A stretch of 64,000 bases of DNA from Amylostereum areolatum (Eukaryota > Basidiomycota > Agaricomycetes > Russulales > Stereaceae). The first letter of the stretch is position 1. Each line of letters begins with the position of its first letter. This document shows positions 32,954 through 44,900 of this stretch, piece after piece. The stretch spans positions 2,345,693 through 2,409,692 of the forward strand of contig SAXG01000001.1 of assembly GCA_012932865.1 (NCBI GenBank). The letters run 5' to 3'. The translations under genes and the position numbers were made by a program. Below the pieces are notes generated by a model, which saw nothing but the letters and a program-made list of their open reading frames with translations, was not told the DNA's origin and did no database searches.

Positions 32954-34608
32954 CTAGGCAGACCCGCCTTGAATTCGGTTATCCAAGTCCCTCACCAGCT
33001 CACGAAGAGCCACTTCAACATCCTCCAGTGCCACCAGCGCGTCGTCAAGTTCGTCAACATCAGCGGTGAGCTCCACTATCTCTTCCAATGCAGCCTCCTG
33101 CGCGGCTCGGAACGGCATATAGCCCCTATGCATGTTTCTCTGGAAGCGACGGGTCCGTTCTTCAGGTCCCCAGTTCGGCCTTGGGACCCCAAGACTAGCT
33201 TCCGCGAGAAGCGCCGTAATGTTGATTGAACGTTCGTGGGAGTTTCTTGCATCTTCCTCAAGAGAGGCCAACTGCTGTTCCATACCGTCGCGAACCGCAC
33301 GGTCGCGTTGAAACCTAGCTTGAGCTTGTGCAAGCCCGTCGCGGAGCCGTTGCTCATCGGACGGGATCGACGACGGGCCTGCAGTAGGTATTCTGGGCTC
33401 GGTGTTTCTGCCCTCTGTCTTAACGGCGTTCTTCCCTAGGTACTCTGTGAGGTTAGAGGTCCATCTGAGTCGTGAAACACCGGTCACCTTGAGCTTTGCG
33501 TGCTCCCGCCCGGGGGCGAGATGAGGCCTTTGGAGTCGATCTCTTTCCGCCAGGAAGCGATCTCTCTTCACCTGTTGAATAAGGAGCTCGCGTGGAGGAA
33601 TGAATGCTGACAGATGAGATGCTGGCAGTGGAGACATTCGCCGCGGCGAATGAATTGCCGACGGCGGGAAGATCGCCGGCAGCCCGCGACTTGCCTTTAG
33701 CGCCGCGGGATACTGGTGACAGGTGAGATTACGATCGGTTAGCAAAAAGGAGGATCTACCTAATTTTGCTTTGGAAGCATCTCTCGCGGTGCCGGCATCT
33801 CCCCCAGCGCCGTCTGGTGAGAACAAGTGAGCGGGAACGCCGGGAGGTGTCCAAGAAAGGGGCACGATCGACTTACATTCCGGGATGAGCGCCTTGTGAG
33901 TGGTTATGTCGACGTCCATAGCGGCTGGAAACGGTTAGGGTTGGCGATTAGAACAGAAAGAAGCGGGGGAAGAACGCACTCAGCGACGGCGTTGAGGGAG
34001 GCGGCGTTGCAGCGGAGAGCACACTGGGCGGAGGGGGGCACTCCTCTGTAAACATCCTCCACATATCTGGCTCAAAACAAATCAAGATATATAAAGCAGT
34101 CTGCAAGACATGCGGACAGACGCACCGTCCGAATCTGACATTGGAGTGTTCGCTTTTGCCGGACGCGGATTCATGGACGGCGCTTGTGCCGCGCCCGACT
34201 GCAAGGGAACCGGCGATGGGTCCCGCGTAAATAGATCCCACATATCTATGAGCAGAACCTCCATTAATGGGTTGGAGGCAATTGTATAGGAAGCACGTAC
34301 CGTCGGAGGCTGGGATCGGGGCCTTTGATTTCGCGGGACGTTGCGCCGGAGACGGTGTTTCTGCCGCGACCGACTGCGTTGGGATCGGGGATGGGTCCCG
34401 CATAAACGCGTCCCATATTTCTACGGCAGGAAGGCCTATGAATTAGGAAAATGCAGTATCGGAGGAATCACGTACCGTCAAACCCTGCCGTAGCCGTCTT
34501 CAACTTTGCTGGGTGTTCCGTCGCGGACGGCGTTTGTGACGAGGACGAGGGGTGAGGGACAGGCGATGTAAGCCCAGTAAAAACGTCCCACATTTCTTCC
34601 ATATGCAT
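32954..34608 (-). CDS. Unknown protein with tandemly duplicated exons
   Basis: Not recognised. The N-terminal half is made of four repeated exons, each starting within a Gly/Asp codon and encoding the pattern D(E/D)(I/M)W-x2-F-x3-PSPxP…RPAK…DG. Three are exactly 120 nt (34476-34595, 34301-34420, 34126-34245); the fourth is a shorter relative (33980-34066). The introns between them are 55, 55 and 59 nt. Next comes TAMDVDITTHKALIPE, then further exons ending in a long charged coiled region (LEEIVELTADVDELDDALVA, ALRELVRDLDNRIQGGSA) and the stop at 32954-32956. ATG 34608 opens the first repeat exon in frame (MHMEEMWDVF). Extra 5' exons up to about 34930 are possible. Disordered repeats plus a coiled tail suggest a scaffold-like protein (inference). 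Confidence 0.6.
33980..34595 (-). repeat. Four tandem duplicated symmetric exons
   Basis: The repeat unit is one exon plus its downstream intron: 175 bp for the first two units, then 179 bp. All four exons have phase-1 ends, so any number of units keeps the reading frame. This arrangement lets units be gained or lost without breaking the protein. Confidence 0.85.
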
Positions 34609-35168
34609 TTGTCTTGGTCAGAATCAGGGCAAAGGGTGGTGGAGACGCACCGTCTGGCCCGGGCTTACTCGCCGTGTTGCTGGCGGACTTCCTCCCCTGG
34701 GGAAAGGTCGAATGGGTCGTATCTGCTGCCGGTTAGCTAGAACATATGATATCTACAGGCCCCAAACTTTATACCTCCGATAAATCTTACATGGTGAGAC
34801 TGCTCGGTCGGCCATTCGTCTGAGACCTGTTTAGCAACGTCGTGATCGCGTCGAGATTCAGCTCCGCGTATCCCGGACTGGGGTCATAACAAAGACGCAC
34901 CATTGATTCAGGTCTCTGTATTTGTCCATCCATAGGTAAGTCAGGTATATAGAAAGAGAGAGGGGGCGGGGAGGAGATCGTGTAGAGGACTAGAAGAAAG
35001 AAACCAGTGAGAGAGCATCGCCGCCATCCGGCGGCGGCAAAACACGTACCACGTGACCGCCTCGTTTTGTCGCCGCGGCCAAGTAGACGTTTCTTGCTTT
35101 CTCATTCTCTATCTGCGACCCTCTCCTTCGACACACGCACCCTCGACACTCAATTTCGTCTCCCTCCT
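34609..35168. other. Divergent promoter region
   Basis: About 560 bases between two divergent unknown genes. The proximal part may contain early exons of the minus-strand gene: a phase-compatible exon ends near 34665, and a MDGQIQRPESM-like start lies near 34930. The rest presumably holds both promoters. Confidence 0.4.
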
Positions 35169-38100
35169 ATGCAGGCCGATCAAGATCCTACCGTTTCCTA
35201 TGTTTCGCCCCCAGAGAACACTGGGGACGGGTCACGACCCCCTTCCTTCGCCGACTCGAGTGCTGCGAACCCGGATCACCAAGCATCTGCAGGAGCATTG
35301 GACGGTAGAACTGCCAAGTATCAGGAGCAGCTGGAGGACGGTCGTTCTGGCGTCGACGTGGATGGTGGAGCTGTCAGGACCGTCGAGGACAAGCGAGGTA
35401 CGTACTCTGCGTTCTAGGTATATCCGATCGTATCGACCTTCTTCTCCCACCTTCCTAGGATAAGCACGACGGAGGCTCTGCCGACGGTGCCAATGCCCCT
35501 GCGCCTCCACCCCCTGCGTCAAAAAAGGCGTCCGTTGCGGCTGTTCCTTCAGGAGGCTTCGCCGCTTCAGGTCCTACCAACCCGTGCCCATCTGGCTCCC
35601 TCCCTCCGTCTTCGCCTCCGCCTCCATCCCCTACTGTGCAAGGCGGTACCCCCCCCGTCCCATCCATCGACCCTCAGAAGGACAGCCCTCCCGCAGACTG
35701 GCGCCGTTTCCCCTGCGGTCCTGTCCCCGACGCGAGGAAGTACGCCAGTTCCCGCTGTTTCGTCGAAGGACGTCGCAGCTATGCATGCAACCGACCCACA
35801 CCCATCTGGCACCTTCCCCCCTACTCCTGCACCCCCCCTCACTCCTTCCGTGGCCATAATATCAGGAACATTCTCTTTTTTGGACGGGTATGCCTCGCCG
35901 TCGCCGCCACCATCTCCAGGCTCAACCCCTGCCACCTACCTGCCCGTCAGTCTCACCGATGTGGGTCTACAAGAGGACGACGTTGACCGGGCAAATCTTC
36001 GCAACCTCCGGGCTGTGCACAGCCCCATCGAGGATGCAACAGTGCCTCTGGACGACATGGCGTGGGCAGTTCGCCGATTGGACTGGCAAACACGGGAGTG
36101 CCTGGCGGCGGTCATTGCGCTCCGCATCCGCGAGGCCGGTTCCGCCTGCCCCCTGTTCTCTGATGGCGCAAGGTTTGAGAAGCACATGAAAAAGGCTTAT
36201 TATTTGGTGGTAAGTCCTCGCTTTTCAAGGCGACTTCTTCAAGCTCGTCACTTCAGTCTTCCACAGCAGCAATACCAGATCGTCGTCACCGACGGCACCA
36301 CACCGCAGGTTGTTGGCGAGGACGCGGCAGCTTCTCCCCATCTCCGTGCTGCCCCCAGAGCCGGCGAGTTCGCACGTGTGCTTTGGGGAAAGTGGCTGGA
36401 TGAAACTCTGCCGCAATTAGGCCGTGAGGTCTCCTCCTGCTTCGACAATGTGGACGCGCGCCGCGTGACTCCCAACGACTTTCTGCGCGCCATCGCGATC
36501 CCGACTTCTATTCAAGGACTAGACAAGCAAGAGTCCGTCATGGGGATGACAGCCCTCGGGGTATACAGCAACGCCCCAATTCTTCAAGCAAGCAACTTGT
36601 ATTCTTTGTGTTGGTCACGTTGGTGGAAGGGTACAGTTTCCTAGTTTTCATAGTTCCTCACAGCTGACGATCCATCCATTTTCTAGGCGAAACCTTGAAG
36701 AGGATTCCGAGTCGAACCGAGTTCCTGAGCATGGCGCAAGCCTTGCCAAAAGACAAGCTCGTCTTTCTCAAACTTGTGACGTCTGAAGTTGTGCAGGCCG
36801 TGCCGAACCCGCACCTGCCACCCCCCAGCATCCTGAAGCGACAGGACAAGGGCAAAGGAAAGAAAAGGGCCCTTCGGGATTCAGATGAAGACGGACACAC
36901 CGGCGAGACGGGAGGTGCCGCTGCAGCGTTAGCTCCTACACAGCCGCCAGGACGCTTTCAAGATGAGCAAGGACACATTCGCTCTGCCCGGGTTCGGGAA
37001 AAGTCGAGGCAACGGTCCATGTCGCGCGGTGCGTCCCGGGCTCCATCGCCGACGCCGTCGGCTGGCCTCTGCAATGCCGCGGGGACGGAGCAAGACGCGT
37101 GCCTCTAAACCTGGCAACCAAGAAGCGCAGGATGGGCAAAGTGAGCGGCACCGCGGTGCTGCGTCCAGTACGCCTCCTTTCCGCCCCCTCGGATTCGATC
37201 AACTCGCTCACCGTTATTCAGGAGGACTCCTGTAACAAGTGCAAGGACCTGGGGACGGAATGTGAGATAGGCGACTGCAACATCAACCAGCGGAAGACCT
37301 GCAACGGTTGCCATACGCGCAAGACGCAATGCAGCCTCACCGCCCTCACTCAAGAGGGTCGGGCGTCGATCTTCCGTCGGTACGGCCTCCTGGACGATCC
37401 CACCTCTCCTCCACCGACCCCAACCAGGGCTGCAGCCTCCAATCGTCGGGCACCAGTCGACACGGAGGGCGAAATCGATCTCCAGTCGCGTAGCGTCCGC
37501 CGGCCCTTCATCTCCCTATGCTGCGTCCACACCCCCAGAGCATCGGACATTCGTGCACATCCCCCTGCGGCCCGATATTATTCCTCATCAAGTCCTGAAG
37601 ATGTCATTCAAGGAAGTTTCCGACTGGGTGGCCGGGCAGCCAAACTCACAGACCGTCGCGGAGGTAGCCCTTCGTCTGGCAGGAGAGATGTACCGTGAGG
37701 TCGACGCAATCCTGCGAGCAGCTCCACGACGCACTGCTCGACTCCAGGGCTGCACGCGCCGAAGCCGTTGCAGCTCAGCAGGCTATCAAGGGAATTGTAG
37801 GCGCTTTGCGCGGCGCGAAGTTCAAGGGGCTAGACATTGATATCTCCGCAATACGCATCCCCCCGTCTCCAATCCCTCCGGCTTCCGATGCTCTCCTCCC
37901 TTCCCTGGAGCGCTACTCCATCGCCTGCACTCTTCGCCGGGACTGGCGGCGGTGCAGGGCGCAACTCCTCCGACCGGCAGCCGGTGTCGTCGCTTCTGAC
38001 TACGCCCTTCCAATCCTCTCCACTTTCCTTCCTGCCTATCCGACCGCCCAGCAAAGACCTATCCCGCAACCAGATAATCCCAGCCGCAGACTCCGAGGAC

Positions 38101-38565
38101 AGGATCGAGGACGTGCAGCCCATGGACGTCGACCGCCCAATCGCCGGCTCTGAAGCTCAGACAAATGGTCAAATGGTGTCGAACCGTCCCAGTCCCCCGC
38201 CCGAGCCTCGGAACACCGGCGATTCTGGCACAGCAGAGGGGCTGAGCAAGGACACGGAGGGCCCTCCGAGGGACCATTCGCGACCGCCCCCGGAGGCCCA
38301 ACCTCCTACCAACGGGTTTAAGGACGCCACCATGACGGACGCTGGCGCCGCTTGCGCAGGAAGTACGAAGGCGAGGATAGACGCCTCAAAGGCACACCTT
38401 CCTGCCGACGGCGAGCAGGACGCCCCAATGGAGGACGCTGGCGCGGATTTCGCAGGAACGACAAAAGATACGACGGACTCGGGAACGGGGGTACCAACTG
38501 AGGCAATGGGGACTGGTGCGTCAGCAGTGTCGGAGGACGTTGGCATGGGGGGCGAGAATGCGTAG
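35169..38565 (+). CDS. Unknown protein with a cysteine cluster
   Basis: Not recognised as a named family. ATG 35169 (MQADQDPTVSYVSPPE) precedes a Pro/Ser-rich, probably disordered region. A conserved-looking helical domain follows: LDDMAWAVRRLDWQTRECLA, FARVLWGKWLDETLPQLGRE and LQASNLYSLCWSRWWK, then KLVFLKLVTSEVVQAVPNPH. A Lys/Arg-rich linker leads to a cysteine cluster at about 37228-37345 (CNKCKDLGTEC, CNGCHTRKTQC) resembling a Zn2Cys6-type finger placed far from the N-terminus. The tail is acidic, with two related units around TMTDAGAACAGSTK and PMEDAGADFAGTTK, and stops at 38563-38565. Frames change near 35750-35890 and 37080-37140, so splice sites or indels there remain unresolved. It may bind DNA or chromatin (inference). 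Confidence 0.5.
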
Positions 38566-38739
38566 AGACCGCTGGGCACCTCGAGGCAAGGCCCGAGCCT
38601 GCAGAAGTAATTTACCTCCCAGCTACTCCTCTCATCATTGCGCCGTTCACCTTCGTTTATACCCTGCGTGGAACAATTCCCACAACTCCGTCAAGACTGA
38701 CGGTAAGTCTCTCCCCTGTCATCTTACCCCGGCGGTTTT

Positions 38740-38985
38740 CCTCGACGGTATTGGCCAGAGAGGTTTTCGCGCCGATGGTATTTGCGACGGAGGTATTCCG
38801 CGCGGCAAAACCCGCCACGGCGGCTTTTACCTTGGAGATTACTCCGCGGAGTTTTACGCCGTGGCGGTTTTCGCCGCGGAGGTTTTGGCTGCGGAGGTTT
38901 TCGCCGTGGCGGTTTTCGCCGCGGAGATTTCGGCTGCGGAGGTTTTCGCCGCGGAGGTTCCTGCCGCAGACTTGCGGAGGGGGTG
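38740..38985. repeat. 15-bp minisatellite
   Basis: A 15-bp period with consensus close to gaggttttcgccgcg runs through most of this interval and becomes more degenerate toward 38740. Because 15 is a multiple of three, every frame reads as a pentapeptide repeat (for example VFAAE on the plus strand, NLRGE on the minus strand). No surrounding exon structure shows that any of these is translated. Confidence 0.8.
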
Positions 38986-38989
38986 AATG

Positions 38990-39467
38990 TGGAATAAATA
39001 AAGCAACACCCGACAGTACGATTAAGGACACACAGAATGAAATTAGCCCCTCACAGCTGCCCAGAAAGCGGAAGATCAACCTGCGTTTAGTGGGCGACCT
39101 GTCCGTCAAAGTCGTTATCTTCACTTCTCCTGTGCTGGATTCGTTTGTGAGGCGGACTAAGTACCATAACAGGTGCCGCGGCGAGATCATTTATCGACTT
39201 GCTGTCGGGTGCATTCTTGAAACCGGAGGCCCCTGGACCAGAGGACGGCGATGATCGCTGTCGTCGGCGACTTTGTGGTTGGCGATTTCGCCCCGGCGAT
39301 TTCCTTCGGAAGGATCTCGCTGCAGTGGTTGCTTTCTCCAGAGGAGTCTGCGCCCGTCCGCGGCAAAGCGACTACTAAACACGTCACCGCCTTTCGCGAA
39401 TCATCTTCCATCGTCACTCTATTAACGGCAGTCTGTAAATTTGATGGACGAACGGGACAAGTGGTAG
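38990..39467. other. Intergenic stretch
   Basis: About 480 bases with no supported gene between the minisatellite and the convergent minus-strand gene. Confidence 0.45.
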
Positions 39468-40760
39468 CTACGGGGGAGGTGGGGTAGGTGGGTCTACCGC
39501 TGCTTCCTCCTCCTCCTCCTCCTCCTCCTCCTCCTCCTCGAAGGTGAGGTCGGGCATGAATCTCCTTACCATTTCTTCCACTTCCCAGTCAGCAATCTCC
39601 TGCCCCTGTTCGATCTGTTCCGCAATCCTGATCGCCTCTTCCTCCTCCAAGCCCGCAGTAGTCTTTTCCCACAGATCTCTGAACTTTTCGTACACTGAGG
39701 GATGGTGCTTGAGGCCATTGCCGCCCAGCTTGCCCACTATTTCGGCGTGAATTGCCCATATTTGCTGCCAAGACGAATTCCGGATGCCCTCCAGCTTGTC
39801 TCGACCGAATTCCAAGTCTTCAAGGAGATCCCTGAGATGCTGAAGATACAACTTCGCCTCGTCAACGGACATCGACAAGTTGTCTTGACGGAAGCATGTG
39901 CCGTCGCCGTTGTCCTCGGCGAGTCGGCGCCGTTCTTCCTCATACTGAAGTCGCAGACATCCCACTAGATGACATGTAAGCCGATAGCCGTGATTGCACC
40001 ACGAGCCACGCACCGTATCCTGTCCCAGAATATGTCCCCTGCCCCAGCGCCATCACCGGGCCCTGATACGCAGTTCCTGACCGGCCGGTCCAAGCGTCGC
40101 AAACGTTGTGAAGGTTTAGCCAGTTGATGAAGTCATCCTCAGCGGGAGGGGTCGGTTTGGCGGCCGGCCGGTCGCGGTTGCGCTAAAGGGGGAGAAATCG
40201 GGGTGATAAAAACCATCTGGACGGCGAACCTTCACGACGCACCTCGGAAGCCATGCCCGGGAAGAGGCGCCAGAACGCGACCGCGATGGGTGAGGCGGAC
40301 TGCACCCTAGGCCAGTGCCACCACGGTTGGTGTCTTAGCAGGTGGTCCTGGAGCCCGTCGGGGACGGAGAGCAGCATGGCTTCAGCATCTTCCAGCCAGG
40401 AGATCTTCCTGAACAAGGTCCCGGGTGCCACCTGCTCTTCGCCGGCCGCCTCAGCAGCCGAAACGAGGCTCTTCAGCAATCGAGGCGGCCTCGTATTAGG
40501 CTGGAGGCACTTTGCGAGGCCGACGATCGAGAGCGCGGTCATCTGCAAATAGTTCTATCGCTTATGAACAAAGGACGTTCAGGAATGCAAAGACGTACGA
40601 GTTCCATGCACATGCCATCGCCCCGTTTGACGTCTTCCGATGGCGGACTGGACGACATCGCGAACAAGGCCGCTAAAAGACGGGCATTCGCAATTGCCTC
40701 CATGCATAACATATCCTCCGGACTCGTAAATGAGATGCTCTCGAGAACGGGATGGGACAT
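39468..40760 (-). CDS. Unknown helical protein with poly-Glu tail
   Basis: Not recognised. The best start is ATG 40760 (MSHPVLESISFTSPEDMLC). A donor after MCMEL joins an exon with MTALSIVGLAKCLQP, KISWLEDAEAMLLSVPDGLQ and SASPIAVAFWRLFPGM. A further exon ends GDIFWDRI before a good intron, then YEEERRRLAEDNGDGTC, DEAKLYLQHLRDLLEDLEFG and WQQIWAIHAEIVGKLGGN. The last part is acidic, with a run of about 12 Glu from a TCC/GGA microsatellite (39505-39539), then PPTPPPP and the stop at 39468-39470. It starts 130 bp from a divergent unknown gene at 40890, suggesting a shared promoter. Confidence 0.55.
39505..39539. repeat. (TCC)n microsatellite inside a coding exon
   Basis: About 11-12 uninterrupted TCC triplets, encoding poly-Glu on the minus strand at the end of the unknown protein 39468-40760. 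The length is likely to vary between strains. Confidence 0.9.
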
Positions 40761-40889
40761 AGTGGTAGAAGGCGGTAGGAGTAGTAGAAACTTAGCCAGA
40801 CCGCGGATTTCGAACGAGTTGTTTTGCAGTGTTTGGTCCGTAATCTGCACCTGCGACGGACTTCGCCGGCGGACATCCCTCTTGCAACC
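40761..40889. promoter_or_regulatory. Short bidirectional promoter region
   Basis: Only 129 bases separate the two proposed divergent start codons (40760 minus, 40890 plus). No TATA-like box is seen. If both starts are right, the genes probably share control elements. Confidence 0.35.
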
Positions 40890-41636
40890 ATGGACATCCC
40901 TCTCTCCCAACAGATTCTCTACATCGTCTCCTTCAGGCTTGTTCAAGCCCTCGATATAATCAAGGACTCAAGTCCTGATGAGCAGAGGGCCCGGTTCGTG
41001 CGCAACATGCGTCAGGAAGTGGTAACGTCCCCCGACCTTTCCATGTCCAGATCAATAATTGTGCCCTGACTGAAGCAGGGTTTTGCACTTTCCATAATCG
41101 GGATATGCTCCGTGTATGGAATCGATCGTTCGATCCCAGCCGTTCTGCGCAGCTGCGTGTCGTCCTTCGCCCTTTCGACAGCAGAGATATTAAAACTCGA
41201 TCAAATCAAGCGCGACATGGACGACATCCCCAGCGTGAGCCATGATGGTCTTCGTAGCTGGTGGCGGCTGGGGGAGGACGGAGATTCCACGCTGGTGGTC
41301 GACCTTGCGAATAGGGATGGCGTGGCGACAGGGATTCTATCGGAGGTAGGCGGCCGTTACAAATTCGCCGTTCTGTCGATGCCAGGAGCTGACGACTTGC
41401 AGGACGGCGACCGCGTTATGGAACACGGTGTGGACCTTGTCGCACCCGAACTCGCCGCATTGAGGGAGAGGACGGAAATGTTGGCATTGATGCTGACCCG
41501 TGGAAAGGAAATGTCCGCGGCGCTTGTCGAGAAGAAGCGCGAAGAATTGGCCGTCAGGATGGCGATTCACAGCGCCCAGGAAACCGTGCTGTCCAGCTTT
41601 TGTCCAAAGGCACAGTACTTGTTCTCTGGTAAATAG
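40890..41636 (+). CDS. Unknown two-exon protein
   Basis: Not recognised. ATG 40890 gives MDIPLSQQILYIVSFRLVQA and a helical first exon ending RNMRQEV. A GT donor at about 41025 and the acceptor GAAGCAG near 41082 restore the frame at GFALSIIGICSVYGIDRSIP. The second exon includes DDIPSVSHDGLRSWWRLGED, GRYKFAVLSMPGADDLQDGD and a C-terminal helical segment with ERTEMLALMLTRGKEMSAAL, with the stop at 41634-41636. The predicted product is about 230 residues with no membrane segment of clear strength and no catalytic motif. It is divergent from the gene at 39468-40760 and lies just upstream of the Plavaka gene on the same strand. Confidence 0.55.
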
Positions 41637-41983
41637 ATTGTAGTCGTACCTGTCCCAAATTATTTGCTGGAAAGAAGTTCATCTCCTACAGTGAGGCCGC
41701 AAGAGTAGTTCCCGGTTTCTTCTTGCCTCAGTCCCACGACTGACTGCGGGGTGAGTTTCAATAATAAAATAAAAATATGCAAAAATATAAGGATGTAAAA
41801 TTAATAAGGTGTCATGGCAGAGTAGTAAGAACGTTGAACGTTCATTGTAAGTTGGCAACAGCCTTTTCAAGTCTCGTTCTTCAACTTCGTCCCGTTTTTT
41901 CCTATTCTCTCCCGGCGCTCGTCATCCATCCGCTCGACTTCCACCCGTCGTCGTCACCTCAAATTTCCGCCCTCCCCAGAGAC
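41637..41983. other. Leader region of the Plavaka gene
   Basis: About 350 bases without another gene. They include gaacgttgaacg at 41829-41840 and a pyrimidine-rich leader before ATG 41984. The left end of the transposon should lie here or further upstream; I could not locate terminal inverted repeats by eye. Confidence 0.4.
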
Positions 41984-44900
41984 ATGGACACCCAAGAATA
42001 TAGTACTATGATGCCCTCCGACATTCTCAGTACATCGGACGACACCTCTCTTCCCCAAGCAATCCCTGGCACACTGGTCTGCTTATGCGGCAGGACGTTC
42101 CTCCAGACGTCTGGTTACGCAAACCATACTCGGGCGTGCGGCGCCGGCAAGAAACGTTTGCGAGAGGTCCGCACCGCGGCAATAGAGGCACGTCTCAACA
42201 AGCGACTTCGACTGGATGATGTATTTGAGCAGGATGGTCAAGATGTAGAGGTATGTCGAATTTGTAGTAGCTTTCAATGTCTTGCCTGGACTGGCGGCTT
42301 CTGCAGCTGGGGGAGGGCGAACATGTGCAAGAACAACCCGCGGAAGGCTCCAGTATTTTGGCGGTAGCATCGCCGCCGTCACCTCAAGAGTCTGTGCCGT
42401 CTGAACTGACCGCACATGGCAGACCCATACGTAGAAACCGTGGCATCCTGCCTCAACGGTTCCGTGACGACCTTCCCGTGCCAGGTGCAGTTCTCCCCCC
42501 TCAACAAATAGGTGATTCAACCCTGGACCAAGCAGAAAATGTTTCCTTACCGGTCGAGGGCTCAGCTGTCAACCCAATCATCGCGCCTAGCAATGAAGAG
42601 GTCATTCATCCTAGAATTGAACCTCCAGCGAGCGTCATCCCCTTACGCCGCACCCTCGACTCGCCAAAGAATACATTTGGTCTTTTCAGGCGGTACCAAG
42701 CGGCGTCATTCCCAACCCATGACCCCGATGGGAACATGGATCAGGAGGATCTAGTTGACGAAGCCCCGCGCGCGCTACCGATGGCGACTGGTCCCCCAGC
42801 AACTACGTTGATCGGCCGCCCAGAGAAGCCTTCCGGCGGTAGCTCTCACAGCATCCCCAACACATTCTCCAGTTTCTATCCATTCCCTAACCGGAGCGCA
42901 TTTGAATATGGAGATTGGTACTGGACGGGAGGGGACGGAAAGACCACGAAGGCTCACGATGATCTCATGGCGCTCTTCAAGCAGGACTACTTCAAGGCCT
43001 CGGACGTTGCAGACGCCCCTTGGCGGAAAATCAACAGTATATTGGCGGAAGAATTGCCAGAAGATGCTACCAACGGGTGGGAGGACGACGACGGGCGCGC
43101 AGCTCGAGGATGGAAGGAGACGCCGATTCGATTTTCGATTCCGCTTCGTACAGTCGATGAAGGCTCCATCGTCTTCAACGCTGGACATCTTCGGCATCGT
43201 AATCTGACGAGCGTCATCCGGGAGAAGTTACTGGACCCTGATGCCCAACGGTATTTTCATTACGAACCTTTTGAACAACGCTGGCAGCCGTCGAATGCGG
43301 CGCCGTCGGTCAGGGTGCACGGGGAGCTATACAGCTCCGACGCATTCATCAAAGCGCACCAGGACCTACAAACCGACATCCCCGAGCCAGGATATACCCT
43401 TCCTCGGGTTGTGGTTGGGCTCATGTTCGGTTCCGACGCATCCCATCTGGCCCAGTTTGGCGATGCAAAGATGTGGCCGTTCTTGGGAATGTATGGCAAC
43501 GAGAGCAAGTACCGGAGGGCCAAGCCAACGTGCCACCTTTGCGAGATCATCGCATACTTTCAGTCGGTATGGTACCTGTTGAATAATCTCACCAATATGC
43601 TGACCCACCCTTCAGGTACCCAGCACTTTTGCAGATTTTGTGCTGCACCACACAGGTGCAGGGCCCAGCGGCCCGATGGAGACGCATTGCAAACGAGAAA
43701 TGTACCATGCTCAACTCAAGATCCTCCTGGATGAAGAGTTCATCCATGCCTACAAACATGGCATAGCGGTGCTGTGCTTTGACGGTGTGATGCGGAGGTT
43801 TTTCCCCCGCATTTTCACCTACTCTGCAGACTACCCGGAAAAGTAAGCAGGGGAGCTATCGACCATCTAATCCTGACTGACGACGCTCTTCTGTGAAAGG
43901 ATCCTGCTCGCCGGCGTTAGACACTTAGGCCGGTGTCCCTGCCCAAGATGTACGATCACGATGGAGGACGTGCACCTTATGGGCTCTGACATTGACGTGT
44001 TGAACCGAATCCAGCTTGCCCGCCATGACGACGAAGAGCGACGGTCCAAAGTGGAAGCCGCTCGAGGGCTAATCTACGACAAAAAATACCTGGTGAATAG
44101 CGCGGCTGTAGAACGTATCCTTCAAGAGACATCACTAGTGCCTACTGAGGTAAGTACTAGGCCCTATCTCACCTCCGTCAACTGCGCTAATCTAGGGACG
44201 TCCATGAATTTGACCAGAACGCAATTTCTCGGTGCATGACGCGGGCGGGGGGAGATATGTTCGCGATCTTCGTCGTGGACCTAATGCACGAGTTTGAACT
44301 GGGAGTGTGGAAAGCTCTTTTCCTCCACCTACTACGGATTTTTGGCGCCCTGAAGGTTCTTCCTGAGTTGGATAGAAGGTACGCCTGACGCCTGAGGTTG
44401 GGTTTGTTTGCTCACGGCGTCGCCCAAGGTATCGCGCCATCCCCATCTTCGGCCACGACACTATTCGGAAGTTTTCCAGGAATGTATCTGAACACGTACA
44501 ATTTGCCGCAAGGGACTATGAAGACATTCTACAGGTATTTGAGGTTGTGAATATTGATAATCCGCATGGCGTCTGACCTCGCGCCCCACAGTGCGCCATC
44601 CCGGCGATGGAGGGCCTCCTCCCTGACGCTGACGACGACAGGCAGCTGATGCAGCTCCTGTATACTACTGCACATTGGCACGGGTTGGCCAAACTCCGCA
44701 TGCACACTGACGAGACAGTCTTGATCTTCAGGTCGACTACGCAAGAGCTGGGTGAGGCTGTGCGGAGATTTCGGGACACAATCTGCAAGAAATACCCTGC
44801 CAAGGAGCTACCGAGGGAGGTCAATGCTCGGATCCGGAGGCAGGCCCGGCAAGCAGCAGCGAAGGTATGTCGGCCGTCATGGATTGGACCAGGAAAAAGC

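Noticed and set aside
38657..39190. Minus-strand pentapeptide-repeat protein gene
   Set aside because: The repeat pattern follows from the 15-bp minisatellite in any frame; there is no conserved flanking domain, splice pattern or clear start.
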